From Formosa sp030427735 (GTDB taxonomy: Bacteria > Bacteroidota > Bacteroidia > Flavobacteriales > Flavobacteriaceae): a DNA stretch of 64,000 nt. The translations under genes were made by a program, and so were the position numbers. The stretch lies in contig NZ_CP195158.1 of the NCBI RefSeq assembly GCF_051200825.1, forward strand, positions 1,364,001-1,428,000, given 5' to 3'. This document shows positions 36,458 through 44,861 of the stretch, piece after piece. The notes under the pieces are model-generated. The model saw nothing but the letters and a program-made list of their open reading frames with translations. It made no database searches and was not told where the DNA came from. Numbering within the stretch: the stretch's first letter is position 1; each line of letters opens with the position of its first letter.

Positions 36458-36850
36458 TTAGTCCAAATCTACATCAAAGTCGTCGTTGTCGTCTTTATAG
36501 TCTTCAATATCGCGTCTGTCTTTTTTAGTAGGTCTGCCAGTGCCTTTTTTGCGGTAATAATCTTTGGCGTATTTAAGCAGTTCTTGAGCTTCAAAAGCAT
36601 CTTTGGGCGTTGTGTCTACTCTGTAAATGTCTACTAATTTGGCACCTACGCGATTTGGAGGCAAGTCGTTTATCTTTAAACTGTAATTTATTTGGTCTTT
36701 TCTAACTTCTATTTGGTCCTGCGGATAAACCTCTCTACTTGGTTTTACCGTAGCTCCGTTAACTTTTATATGCCCTTTTTTACATGCTGTTGTCGCTAAA
36801 CTTCTGGTTTTATAGTATCTAACAGCCCATAAATATTTATCTATTCGCAT
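36458..36850 (-). CDS. S4-domain RNA-binding protein (Hsp15-like)
   Basis: A 130-residue protein with an N-terminal S4 domain (MRIDKYLWAVRYYKTRSLAT, IKVNGATVKPSREV). The remainder is basic, with KKGTGRPTKKDRRDI and a D/E-rich tail. Hsp15-type proteins bind stalled 50S-peptidyl-tRNA complexes. The start at 36850 (MRIDKYLW) is chosen because an upstream ATG at 36931 would add 27 poorly matching residues and run past a promoter-like GAATTTTG. Confidence 0.88.
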   Translation of the reverse strand: MRIDKYLWAVRYYKTRSLATTACKKGHIKVNGATVKPSREVYPQDQIEVRKDQINYSLKINDLPPNRVGAKLVDIYRVDTTPKDAFEAQELLKYAKDYYRKKGTGRPTKKDRRDIEDYKDDNDDFDVDLD

Positions 36851-36933
36851 GGTGTTTTTATAAAAATCATCATTTCGGTTATTGTGCAAAATTCTTTTTT
36901 TAATCGTATCTTGCGCCCCAAAAATAAGCAATA

Positions 36934-37878
36934 ATGAAATTAAGAACAGTTACTTTAACTATTTTATTACTAGCGGTTGCGCTTTCTTGTAAAAATGACG
37001 ACGATGATGATGTTGTTGTTGTACCTTCTAGAGATAGAACAGAAGTTTACGAAGAAAACATAGCCGAGATAGAAGCTTACTTAGATACCCATTTTTATAA
37101 TTACGACGAATTCGATTTTGAAAATCCGTATAGTATTGAAAACGATAATTTTCAGATTGTTTTTGATACCATTGCAGGCGAAAATAGCGATAAAATACCT
37201 TTAAGCCAACGACCAGAATTGTTAATGAAACAAGTAGAAGACGTAGATGTAGAAGGTCTTATTTACGATTTGTATTACTTGAAGTTAAGAGAGGGCTTAG
37301 GCGACGAGATTCATTTTACAGATCGCGTTCATGTACAGTATAAAGGAAATTTAACCGATGGGACTTTATTTGATAGCGCCATTACACCTGCGGCTTTAAG
37401 TTTAACTACTATAGGAAGCGATTTTGGAGTTGTAACTGGTTTTAAAGAAGGTGTTTTAGAATTTAAAACAGCAACAAGTAATTCCGAAAATGGCGATGGT
37501 ACGGTAAGCTATCATGAGCAAGGTATAGGGGCTATTTTTATACCATCTGGCTTGGGATATTTTTCGGCACCGCAAACCAATATTCCAGCATATTCTAATT
37601 TAATTTTTAGAATTCATACGCCTGGGGTTACTGTTTTAGATCATGATAACGATTCGGTACCTTCTTATTTAGAAGATTTAAATAATAATGGTGATGTTTA
37701 TGATGATGATACCGATGGCGACGGTATTCCAGATGTTTTAGATGTTGATGATGATGGCGATGCTGTACTTACTGTTTATGAGGATATAGATGGCGATGGC
37801 GATCCTACAAACGATATTGGTAAAAATGGAATTCCTAAATATTTAGATAAAGAAGAAACAGCTTCTAATCAGGATTAA
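36934..37878 (+). CDS. FKBP-type PPIase lipoprotein with acidic C-terminal tail
   Basis: A 314-residue protein. Lipoprotein signal peptide with LALSC-like end (VALSCKN), a poly-Asp stretch right after it, then a linker, an FKBP domain at about 125-230 (VHVQYKGNLTDGTLFDS, VVTGFKEGVLEF, LIFRIHTP) and a C-terminal tail (about 235-314) of DxDxDG-type repeats such as DDDTDGDGIPDVLD. The tail resembles calcium-binding thrombospondin type 3/dockerin-like repeats. It is probably surface- or outer-membrane-anchored. Divergent from the S4 gene. Confidence 0.85.
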   Translation: MKLRTVTLTILLLAVALSCKNDDDDDVVVVPSRDRTEVYEENIAEIEAYLDTHFYNYDEFDFENPYSIENDNFQIVFDTIAGENSDKIPLSQRPELLMKQVEDVDVEGLIYDLYYLKLREGLGDEIHFTDRVHVQYKGNLTDGTLFDSAITPAALSLTTIGSDFGVVTGFKEGVLEFKTATSNSENGDGTVSYHEQGIGAIFIPSGLGYFSAPQTNIPAYSNLIFRIHTPGVTVLDHDNDSVPSYLEDLNNNGDVYDDDTDGDGIPDVLDVDDDGDAVLTVYEDIDGDGDPTNDIGKNGIPKYLDKEETASNQD

Positions 37879-37898
37879 GCATTTTACATGATAATACT

Positions 37899-37936
37899 AA
37901 AAAAGCCACAAGTTTATTAAAACTCGTGGCTTTTTT
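37899..37936. terminator. Bidirectional terminator
   Basis: GCCAC-A-AGTTT (37905-37915) pairs with AAACT-C-GTGGC (37920-37930) with one mismatch, flanked by A- and T-runs; serves the convergent FKBP and barrel genes. Confidence 0.8.
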
Positions 37937-37958
37937 GTTTGTTGTAGCGTTCGGATGA

Positions 37959-38546
37959 TTATAAAATTAATGAAGCACTTAGTATTAACTGACTAGGGCG
38001 AGCATCTATTGTTGCGCCTAAGTCTAAATTATTATCGTTAATAAAAGAGGCTTCATTTTTACTAAAACCACGTTCGTACCTTAAATCGATGCCAAGTTTA
38101 TTTAAATTGAACCCGATACCGAAGTTAAAGCCCATAGAAATGTCTTTGTCAAAATCATCTACAGCAATACCATCGTAATCCGAATCTAAAATATATTGAA
38201 ATGCTGGGCCGGCAAAGACACTTAGCGGACCAATAACACGGATGCCTACCAAGGCGGGCAAGTCTAATTTCTGAAGTTTAAAAGTGTCGCCATCGTAATC
38301 GCTACTGGTATTGGTGTACACCAATTCGGGTTTAAAATACAAGCGGTCGCCAAACTTACCAAAAACACCCAGATGAAAACCAATGTTTCCGTCTGGGTGT
38401 TTTACGGTGTTGGAAATAGATTCGAAATAATCGCCGTTGGTATTATAATTTAAACCACCTTTTATTCCGTATCCGGCTTCCGATTGTGCTATTATGGTAC
38501 TTAAAGTACCAAAACAAAGTCCTAGAAATACTATTAACTTTTTCAT
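37959..38546 (-). CDS. Outer-membrane beta-barrel protein (porin family)
   Basis: A 195-residue protein with signal peptide (MKKLIVFLGLCFGTLSTIIAQ minus the last residue is the core), then YGIKGGLNYNTNG and regular amphipathic strands, ending in LILSASLIL. Same family type as the barrel at 498-1094, with alternative acidic loops (DSDYDGIAVDDFDKD). Ligand and function unknown. The transketolase genes follow upstream on the same strand. Confidence 0.82.
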   Translation of the reverse strand: MKKLIVFLGLCFGTLSTIIAQSEAGYGIKGGLNYNTNGDYFESISNTVKHPDGNIGFHLGVFGKFGDRLYFKPELVYTNTSSDYDGDTFKLQKLDLPALVGIRVIGPLSVFAGPAFQYILDSDYDGIAVDDFDKDISMGFNFGIGFNLNKLGIDLRYERGFSKNEASFINDNNLDLGATIDARPSQLILSASLIL

Positions 38547-38593
38547 GCGTTTCGTTTTATGATTGTTCTCAATAAAACGACGAAAAGTTAATA

Positions 38594-39547
38594 TTATTTT
38601 CTTTTTATAACTTTTTGGGCAGCGTTAACAATAGCTTCGGCGTTTAATCCGTACTTATCCATTAATTGTGCTGGTGTACCAGATTCTCCAAAAGTATCTT
38701 GTGTAGCTACAAATTCTTGTGGTGTTGGTTTGTGGATAGCTAATTCTCTTGCAACACTTTCCCCTAAACCACCAAGATAGTTGTGTTCTTCTGCCGTTAC
38801 AATACATCCTGTTTTAGAAACAGAGTCTAAAATTGCTTTAGTATCTAAAGGTTTTATAGTGTGAATGTTAATGACTTCTGCCGAAATACCTTGTTCGTAT
38901 AAAGCTTTTGAAGCTTCCAGAGCTTCCCAAACTAAATGTCCAGTAGCAACAATAGTAACATCTGTACCTTCGGTTAAATGTATGGCTTTACCAATTTCGA
39001 ATTTTTGATCTGCTGGTGTAAAAATAGGCACAGACGGACGACCGAAACGTAAGTAAACAGGGCCGTGATGTTCTGCTATGGCTATAGTTGCCGCTTTTGT
39101 TTGATTAAAATCGCAAGGATTGATTACGGTCATGCCCGGAAGCATTTTCATTAACCCGATGTCTTCTAATATTTGGTGTGTAGCACCATCTTCGCCTAAA
39201 GTTAATCCAGCATGCGAAGCACAAATTTTCACGTTTTTATCTGAATACGCAATAGATTGACGAATTTGGTCGTAAACACGTCCTGTAGAAAAGTTTGCGA
39301 AAGTACCTGTAAACGGAATTTTACCACCAATAGTCATACCTGCGGCAATGCCCATCATATTGGCTTCTGCAATACCTATTTGAAAAAAGCGGTCTGGGTT
39401 TTCTTTAATGAATTCTCCCATTTTTAACGAAGGCGTTAAATCGGCACAAAGCGCTACTACATTCGGGTTTGTGCGTCCTAATTCTGCTAAACCAGCTCCA
39501 AAACCACTTCTTGTATCTTTTTTTTCTGTATATGTGTATGTTTTCAT
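38594..39547 (-). CDS. Transketolase C-terminal subunit
   Basis: A 317-residue protein corresponding to the pyrimidine-binding and C-terminal domains of transketolase: SGFGAGLAELGRTNPNVVAL, FFQIGIAEANMMGIAAGM with the catalytic Glu, and the FGRPSVPIFT region. Together with the adjacent N-subunit it forms a heteromeric ThDP enzyme of the pentose phosphate pathway. The N-subunit gene lies directly upstream (17 bp), so the two are cotranscribed. Confidence 0.92.
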   Translation of the reverse strand: MKTYTYTEKKDTRSGFGAGLAELGRTNPNVVALCADLTPSLKMGEFIKENPDRFFQIGIAEANMMGIAAGMTIGGKIPFTGTFANFSTGRVYDQIRQSIAYSDKNVKICASHAGLTLGEDGATHQILEDIGLMKMLPGMTVINPCDFNQTKAATIAIAEHHGPVYLRFGRPSVPIFTPADQKFEIGKAIHLTEGTDVTIVATGHLVWEALEASKALYEQGISAEVINIHTIKPLDTKAILDSVSKTGCIVTAEEHNYLGGLGESVARELAIHKPTPQEFVATQDTFGESGTPAQLMDKYGLNAEAIVNAAQKVIKRK

Positions 39548-39563
39548 GTGTTCTGTGTTGCTA

Positions 39564-40409
39564 TTAATAATCGCCTAAGGTTTCTGGGTTTTGTGCTAAA
39601 GCACTTTCTAATTGTTCGTCGTTTGGAGCTTTACCGTGCCATTCGTGTGTGTGCATCATAAAGTCTACACCATGGCCCATAACGGTTTTTAAAAGCACAC
39701 ATACAGGTTTCCCTTTTCCAGTTAAGGCCTTAGCTTCGGCCATGCCTTTTAAAATAGCTTCAATATCGTTGCCTTGTTCTATATCTATAACATCCCAACC
39801 AAAGGCTTCAAACTTAGCGCGAAGACTACCCATTGGAAGTACGTGGTCTGTTGCCCCATCAATTTGTTGTCCGTTTAAATCAACTGTTGCGATAATATTA
39901 TCTACTTTTTTAGCAGAAGCATACATTATGGCTTCCCAGTTTTGTCCTTCTTGCAATTCACCATCTCCGTGTAATGAGTATACTAAATGCGTGTCGCCGT
40001 TTAATTTTTTGGTTTGAGCAGCTCCTAAAGCTACCGATAACCCTTGACCTAACGATCCAGAGGCTATGCGAACGCCTGGTAAGCCTTCGTGGGTAGTTGG
40101 ATGCCCTTGTAACCTAGAGTCGATTAATCTAAAGGTGCTCAATTCTTCAATAGGGAAATAACCAGCATGCGCCAATACGCTGTAAAATACAGGCGAAATA
40201 TGGCCGTTAGATAAGAAGAATAGGTCTTCGTTAAGACCATCCATATCAAAGCCTTCTTTTCTGTCCATTATTTCGTTGTAAAGGGCTACTAAAAATTCGG
40301 CACAACCTAAAGAACCTCCTGGGTGTCCAGAATTTACTTTGTGTACCATACGTAGAATATCTCTACGAACTTGCGTTGTTAAATCTTGTAATTCGTTTGT
40401 GTTAGCCAT
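39564..40409 (-). CDS. Transketolase N-terminal (ThDP/Mg-binding) subunit
   Basis: A 281-residue protein for the first domain of transketolase. HPGGSLGCAEFLVALY, FFLSNGHISPVFYSVL, and the ThDP-Mg motif GDGELQEGQNWEAIMYA with DLNGQQIDG are all present, followed by HEWHGKAPN near the end. Two-gene transketolases are common in Bacteroidota. The gene is divergent from tgt. Confidence 0.93.
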   Translation of the reverse strand: MANTNELQDLTTQVRRDILRMVHKVNSGHPGGSLGCAEFLVALYNEIMDRKEGFDMDGLNEDLFFLSNGHISPVFYSVLAHAGYFPIEELSTFRLIDSRLQGHPTTHEGLPGVRIASGSLGQGLSVALGAAQTKKLNGDTHLVYSLHGDGELQEGQNWEAIMYASAKKVDNIIATVDLNGQQIDGATDHVLPMGSLRAKFEAFGWDVIDIEQGNDIEAILKGMAEAKALTGKGKPVCVLLKTVMGHGVDFMMHTHEWHGKAPNDEQLESALAQNPETLGDY

Positions 40410-40534
40410 GTTATATAACTTGATTTTTAAAGCGATAAAAATAAGGCTTTATATGCGTTTAGCAAACTAATATTTACGTTAATTAAGCAATCGTTATCGT
40501 AAAGCAAAACCTATATATTTTTCTTAAATAACAA

Positions 40535-40563
40535 TTGATATAAAGCTGAGTTATTTATCTTTG
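40535..40563 (+). promoter_or_regulatory. tgt promoter (TTG-N18-TATCTTTG)
   Basis: TTG at 40535-40537 and TATCTTTG at 40556-40563; start near 40570, so the TTG at 40561 cannot be the tgt start and ATG 40585 is preferred. Confidence 0.7.
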
Positions 40564-40584
40564 CCCACTCATGATTTTTTACCT

Positions 40585-41715
40585 ATGACATTCGATTTAA
40601 AAGCGCAAGACCCACAAAGTAAAGCAAGAGCAGGAAAGATTACTACAGATCACGGTGTTATTGAAACACCTATTTTTATGCCTGTAGGCACTGTGGCTTC
40701 GGTAAAAGGAGTACACCAACGCGAATTAAAAGAGGAGATTAACCCCGATATTATTTTAGGGAATACCTATCATTTATATTTACGGCCACAGACGCCTATT
40801 TTAGAACAAGCGGGCGGCTTACATAAATTTATGAATTGGGATAGAAATATTTTAACCGATTCTGGAGGGTATCAAGTCTACTCGTTATCGTCTAACAGAA
40901 AAATCAAAGAAGAAGGCGTAAAGTTTAAATCGCATATCGATGGAAGTTATCATGTATTTACTCCAGAAAATGTTATGGAAATACAGCGTAGTATAGGAGC
41001 AGATATTATTATGGCTTTTGATGAATGTACGCCTTACCCTTGCGATTACAATTACGCGAAACGCTCTATGCACATGACGCATCGTTGGTTAGAGCGTTGT
41101 TTAACCCATTTAGATAAAACACCGTTTAAATACAATTACAGTCAGACGTTTTTTCCTATTGTTCAAGGAAGTACTTATAAAGATTTGCGAAAACAGTCTG
41201 CCGAATACATTGCAAATGTTGGTGCAGAAGGAAATGCCATAGGCGGATTGTCGGTTGGAGAACCTGCCGAAGAAATGTACGAAATGACAGAAATTGTAAC
41301 GAACATTTTGCCAGAGGATAAGCCTAGATATTTAATGGGCGTAGGTACACCTATTAATATTCTCGAAAATATTGCTTTGGGTGTAGATATGTTCGATTGT
41401 GTAATGCCTACCAGAAACGCCAGAAACGGGATGTTATTTACAGCCTACGGCACCATTAATATTAAAAATAAAAAATGGGAAGCCGATTTTTCGCCGATAG
41501 ACGAAATGGGCATTACCTTTGTAGATACCGAATATTCTAAATCCTATTTAAAACACTTGTTTTCGGTAAACGAATTGTTGGGAAAACAAATAGCTACCAT
41601 TCATAACTTAGGATTTTATTTATGGTTGGTTCGCGAGGCCAGAAAACATATCTTAGCAGGTGATTTTAAAGCTTGGAAAGACAAGATGGTAAAACAAATG
41701 GATAATAGACTGTAG
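40585..41715 (+). CDS. tgt: Queuine/preQ1 tRNA-ribosyltransferase
   Basis: A 376-residue TIM-barrel enzyme that swaps guanine 34 for a queuosine precursor in tRNAs with GUN anticodons. The active site is intact: TDSGGYQVYSL, AIGGLSVGEP and the nucleophile region DMFDCVMPTRNARNG. At the usual zinc site (C-x-C-x2-C...H) the residues are Gly309, Thr311 and Asp314, with only His340 (TIHNLGFYL) remaining. This appears to be a zinc-free variant. The following LptG-like gene starts 2 bp after its stop. Confidence 0.93.
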   Translation: MTFDLKAQDPQSKARAGKITTDHGVIETPIFMPVGTVASVKGVHQRELKEEINPDIILGNTYHLYLRPQTPILEQAGGLHKFMNWDRNILTDSGGYQVYSLSSNRKIKEEGVKFKSHIDGSYHVFTPENVMEIQRSIGADIIMAFDECTPYPCDYNYAKRSMHMTHRWLERCLTHLDKTPFKYNYSQTFFPIVQGSTYKDLRKQSAEYIANVGAEGNAIGGLSVGEPAEEMYEMTEIVTNILPEDKPRYLMGVGTPINILENIALGVDMFDCVMPTRNARNGMLFTAYGTINIKNKKWEADFSPIDEMGITFVDTEYSKSYLKHLFSVNELLGKQIATIHNLGFYLWLVREARKHILAGDFKAWKDKMVKQMDNRL

Positions 41716-41717
41716 TC

Positions 41718-42794
41718 TTGAAAATATTAGACTGGTACATATTAAAACGCTATTTAATAACATTTTTAATGATGTTATTGCTGTTTATCCCTATTGGGAT
41801 AACAGTAAATTTAGCCGAAAAAATTGGGAAAATTCTTGAAAACGAAGTGCCTTTTCCAGAGGTCGCCATGTTTTATTTAGATTTTACCATTTATTTTGCA
41901 CATTTATTATTTCCTTTATTTTTATTTCTTTCGGTTATTTTCTTCACTTCAAAATTGGCTAACAATACCGAGGTTGTTGCGTTTTTGAGTTCTGGAGTAT
42001 CATTTTCTAGATTTTTAAGACCCTATATGATTGGGGCAACCATTGTTGCAGGTTTGGCATTATTGTTAGGGATGTATCTTGCACCAGAAGCGAGCAAAGG
42101 ATTTAACGATTTTGACTACAAATATTTTAAGAAGAATAAAAAGGCTCAAGAAACAGGAAGTGTATACCGACAAATTACAGACCATGACTTTATTTATGTA
42201 AGTAGTTTTGATGCTAAAAATAAAATGGGGCAGAACTTTACCCTAGAACATATAGTCGATAATCGTTTAGAATATAAAATGAGTGCAAGAAACATACGCT
42301 ATATCGAAAAAGATTCGGTATATCGCATGATAGATTACGTAAAGCGCACAATAGGTAAGGACAACGATATTTTAGAATCGGAAAGACGTAAAGATACAGT
42401 CTTTAGTTTTGATTTAGACGATCTAACACCTTTAGAATATATTGCCGAAACTTTAACCTATGGCGATTTAAATCGATTTATAGAAAAGGAAAAGCAAAGA
42501 GGTTCATCTAATATTGGGCGTTACGAGTTGGTAAAATATCGAAAATGGAGCTTACCTGTTTCGGTTTATATTTTAACCATCATTGCTGTGGCGGTTTCGT
42601 CTATAAAACGCCGCGGCGGTATGGGGGTAAACTTGGCGTTTGGTATTTGTATAGCCATGGTGTTTGTGTTTTTCGATAAAATATTTGGGGTTATGGCAGA
42701 GCAATCCGATTTTTCTCCTTTGGTTGCTGTGTGGTTTCCGAATATTATTTTTGGAGTGTTAGCTGCTTACTTGTTATACCATGCCAAACGCTAA
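41718..42794 (+). CDS. lptG: LptF/LptG (YjgP/YjgQ) permease
   Basis: A 358-residue inner-membrane protein of the LPS export ABC complex. Two N-terminal and several C-terminal helices flank a periplasmic beta-jelly-roll part (about 130-240). Typical features are the opening ILDWYILKRYLITF, the NTEVVAFLSSGVSFSRFLRPY loop (shortened here to NTEVVAFLSSGVSF) and the terminal KRRGGMGVNLAFGI segment. The start is a TTG, 2 bp after tgt. Assignment between LptF and LptG is tentative; G is preferred from the lone copy next to tgt. Confidence 0.82.
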   Translation: MKILDWYILKRYLITFLMMLLLFIPIGITVNLAEKIGKILENEVPFPEVAMFYLDFTIYFAHLLFPLFLFLSVIFFTSKLANNTEVVAFLSSGVSFSRFLRPYMIGATIVAGLALLLGMYLAPEASKGFNDFDYKYFKKNKKAQETGSVYRQITDHDFIYVSSFDAKNKMGQNFTLEHIVDNRLEYKMSARNIRYIEKDSVYRMIDYVKRTIGKDNDILESERRKDTVFSFDLDDLTPLEYIAETLTYGDLNRFIEKEKQRGSSNIGRYELVKYRKWSLPVSVYILTIIAVAVSSIKRRGGMGVNLAFGICIAMVFVFFDKIFGVMAEQSDFSPLVAVWFPNIIFGVLAAYLLYHAKR

Positions 42795-43677
42795 ACTTAA
42801 AAATTATGCCCATTTACATCTGCTAGTTTTTATTGCAGGGTTTACGGCAATATTAGGGGAGTTGATATCTATAGAAGCGATTCCGCTTGTGTGGTACCGT
42901 ATGTTAATGGCAACGGTGTTTATATATGTTTACATCGCCTTTAAACGTATTAAACTTAAAGTCCCAAATAAGGTTATAGTAAAATTATCGTTAGCAGGTA
43001 TCATTATAGCGTTGCATTGGATTACATTTTTTGGAGCCATAAAAGTATCTAATATTTCCATTACTTTGGCTATGTTTTCTTCAGGCGCTTTTTTTGCGTC
43101 GTTTTTAGAACCATTAATTTATAAGCGTAAAATTATTTGGTACGAAATTGTATTTGGTCTTATTGTAATTTTTGGCGTGTTTTTAATAACTAAAAGCGAG
43201 TTGCACTATATAAAAGGTATTGTTTTAGGAGTAGTTTCGGCATTCTTATCGGCTTTATTTGCTGTATTAAATGGAAAATTTGTTGAGCAATACAAACCTT
43301 CGGTTATTTCGTTTTACGAGTTTATTAGTGGCGTGTTGTTTATTACCGTATTTATAGGTGTTTTTGGCACTGGTTTTAATCGCGAATTCTTTCAAATAAG
43401 TTCTTCAGATTTGTGGTATTTATTTTTATTGGCATCTATTTGTACGGCATACGCTTTTATTGCTTCGGTAAAGGTTATGCAGTATATTAGTCCTTATACC
43501 GTTGTACTAACATATAATCTAGAGCCTATATATGGTATTATATTGGCCTTAATCTTATTTCCAGAAAACGAAATAATGTCTGTGAATTTTTATTACGGCG
43601 CAACTATCATTATAGCTGCAGTATTACTAAACGGATTATTAAAAAATTGGAAAAGCTTAAAAAGTAAACCATCTTAA
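42781..43677 (+). CDS. EamA/DMT family permease
   Basis: A 298-residue membrane protein with ten predicted helices and the duplicated EamA architecture. Typical motifs are LVWYRMLMATVF, LHWITFFGAIKVSNIS and TYNLEPIYGIILALI. DMT members export amino acids, nucleotides or drugs; substrate not inferable. Its start overlaps the LptG-like gene by 14 nt, so it is the last gene of the tgt operon. Confidence 0.88.
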   Translation: MPNAKLKNYAHLHLLVFIAGFTAILGELISIEAIPLVWYRMLMATVFIYVYIAFKRIKLKVPNKVIVKLSLAGIIIALHWITFFGAIKVSNISITLAMFSSGAFFASFLEPLIYKRKIIWYEIVFGLIVIFGVFLITKSELHYIKGIVLGVVSAFLSALFAVLNGKFVEQYKPSVISFYEFISGVLFITVFIGVFGTGFNREFFQISSSDLWYLFLLASICTAYAFIASVKVMQYISPYTVVLTYNLEPIYGIILALILFPENEIMSVNFYYGATIIIAAVLLNGLLKNWKSLKSKPS

Positions 43678-43700
43678 CAAGATTACAACATTAAAGTTTT

Positions 43701-43708
43701 TATATTTG
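43701..43708 (+). promoter_or_regulatory. accA -7 promoter box TATATTTG
   Basis: TATATTTG fits TAnnTTTG, 31 nt before the accA ATG. No good TTG -33 box is present. Confidence 0.5.
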
Positions 43709-43739
43709 TAGGCTAACAAAAAAACAAACCGTAATTGGT

Positions 43740-44693
43740 ATGGAGTATTTAGAATTTGAACTTCCTATTAAAGAGCTCGAAGAGCAATTAGATAAATGCC
43801 AAATTATAGGCAAGGAGAGTGAGGTAGATGTTACCGAAACCTGTAAGCAGATCGAAAAAAAGCTTATAGCAACTAAAAAAGATATATACAAAAATTTAAC
43901 TCCTTGGCAGCGTGTACAAATGTCTCGCCATCCTAATAGACCATATACTTTAGATTATATTAAAGCTTTATGTGGCGATACTTTTTTAGAGTTACATGGC
44001 GATCGTAATGTAAAGGACGACAAAGCTATGATTGGTGGTTTAGGAAAGATAGACGACCAAAGTTTTATGTTTATCGGGCAACAAAAAGGGTTTAATACCA
44101 AAACAAGACAATTGCGTAATTTTGGTATGTCTAATCCTGAAGGATATAGAAAAGCCTTACGCTTAATGAAATCGGCCGAGAAATTTGGAATTCCTGTGGT
44201 TACATTAGTAGATACTCCTGGTGCTTACCCTGGATTGGAAGCCGAAGAACGCGGACAAGGCGAAGCGATTGCAAGAAATATTTTAGAAATGACACGTTTA
44301 AAAGTGCCTATTATTACCATAATTATTGGTGAAGGTGCTTCTGGAGGTGCTTTAGGGATTGGTGTAGGCGATCGTGTATTAATGTTGGAAAACACCTGGT
44401 ATTCTGTAATTTCTCCAGAATCTTGTTCGTCTATTTTATGGCGTAGCTGGGAGTATAAAGAACAAGCTGCCGAAGCCTTAAAGCTTACAGCTTCCGATAT
44501 GAAAAAACAAAAATTGGTAGACGAAATTATTAAAGAACCTATAGGGGGTGCCCATAGCGATAGACCAAAAACTTTCGAAACCGTAAAAGCATCAATTTTA
44601 AAAGCGTTTGATGAGCTTAAAAACTTATCACCAAAAGATTTAGTGAACAAACGTATGGACAAATACGAAAATATGGGTGTCTATAAAGACTAA
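43740..44693 (+). CDS. accA: Acetyl-CoA carboxylase carboxyltransferase subunit alpha
   Basis: A 317-residue crotonase-fold subunit of acetyl-CoA carboxylase, working with AccD to transfer carboxyl from biotin to acetyl-CoA. The N-terminal helical part with ELPIKELEEQLDKC is followed by LHGDRNVKDDKAMIGGLG, TLVDTPGAYPGLEAEERGQG, IGEGASGGALGIG and the C-terminal ISPESCSSILWRS. A terminator separates it from dnaB. Confidence 0.95.
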   Translation: MEYLEFELPIKELEEQLDKCQIIGKESEVDVTETCKQIEKKLIATKKDIYKNLTPWQRVQMSRHPNRPYTLDYIKALCGDTFLELHGDRNVKDDKAMIGGLGKIDDQSFMFIGQQKGFNTKTRQLRNFGMSNPEGYRKALRLMKSAEKFGIPVVTLVDTPGAYPGLEAEERGQGEAIARNILEMTRLKVPIITIIIGEGASGGALGIGVGDRVLMLENTWYSVISPESCSSILWRSWEYKEQAAEALKLTASDMKKQKLVDEIIKEPIGGAHSDRPKTFETVKASILKAFDELKNLSPKDLVNKRMDKYENMGVYKD

Positions 44694-44718
44694 ACTATTT
44701 ATTCACGGACTTTTAAAG

Positions 44719-44751
44719 AATCTGAAGTTGAAACGCTTCAGATTTTTTTTT
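44719..44751 (+). terminator. accA terminator
   Basis: AATCTGAAG (44719-44727) pairs with CTTCAGATT (44736-44744), followed by eight or more T. Confidence 0.88.
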
Positions 44752-44861
44752 GGTTATTAACAATAAATGTAAGTTATTAACAGTTAGAATGTTGAAGAAT
44801 CGTTAACATCAACCCATCATTTTTTTCTTAATGTAAAGGCTTTTTGCCTATTTTCGCAGTT

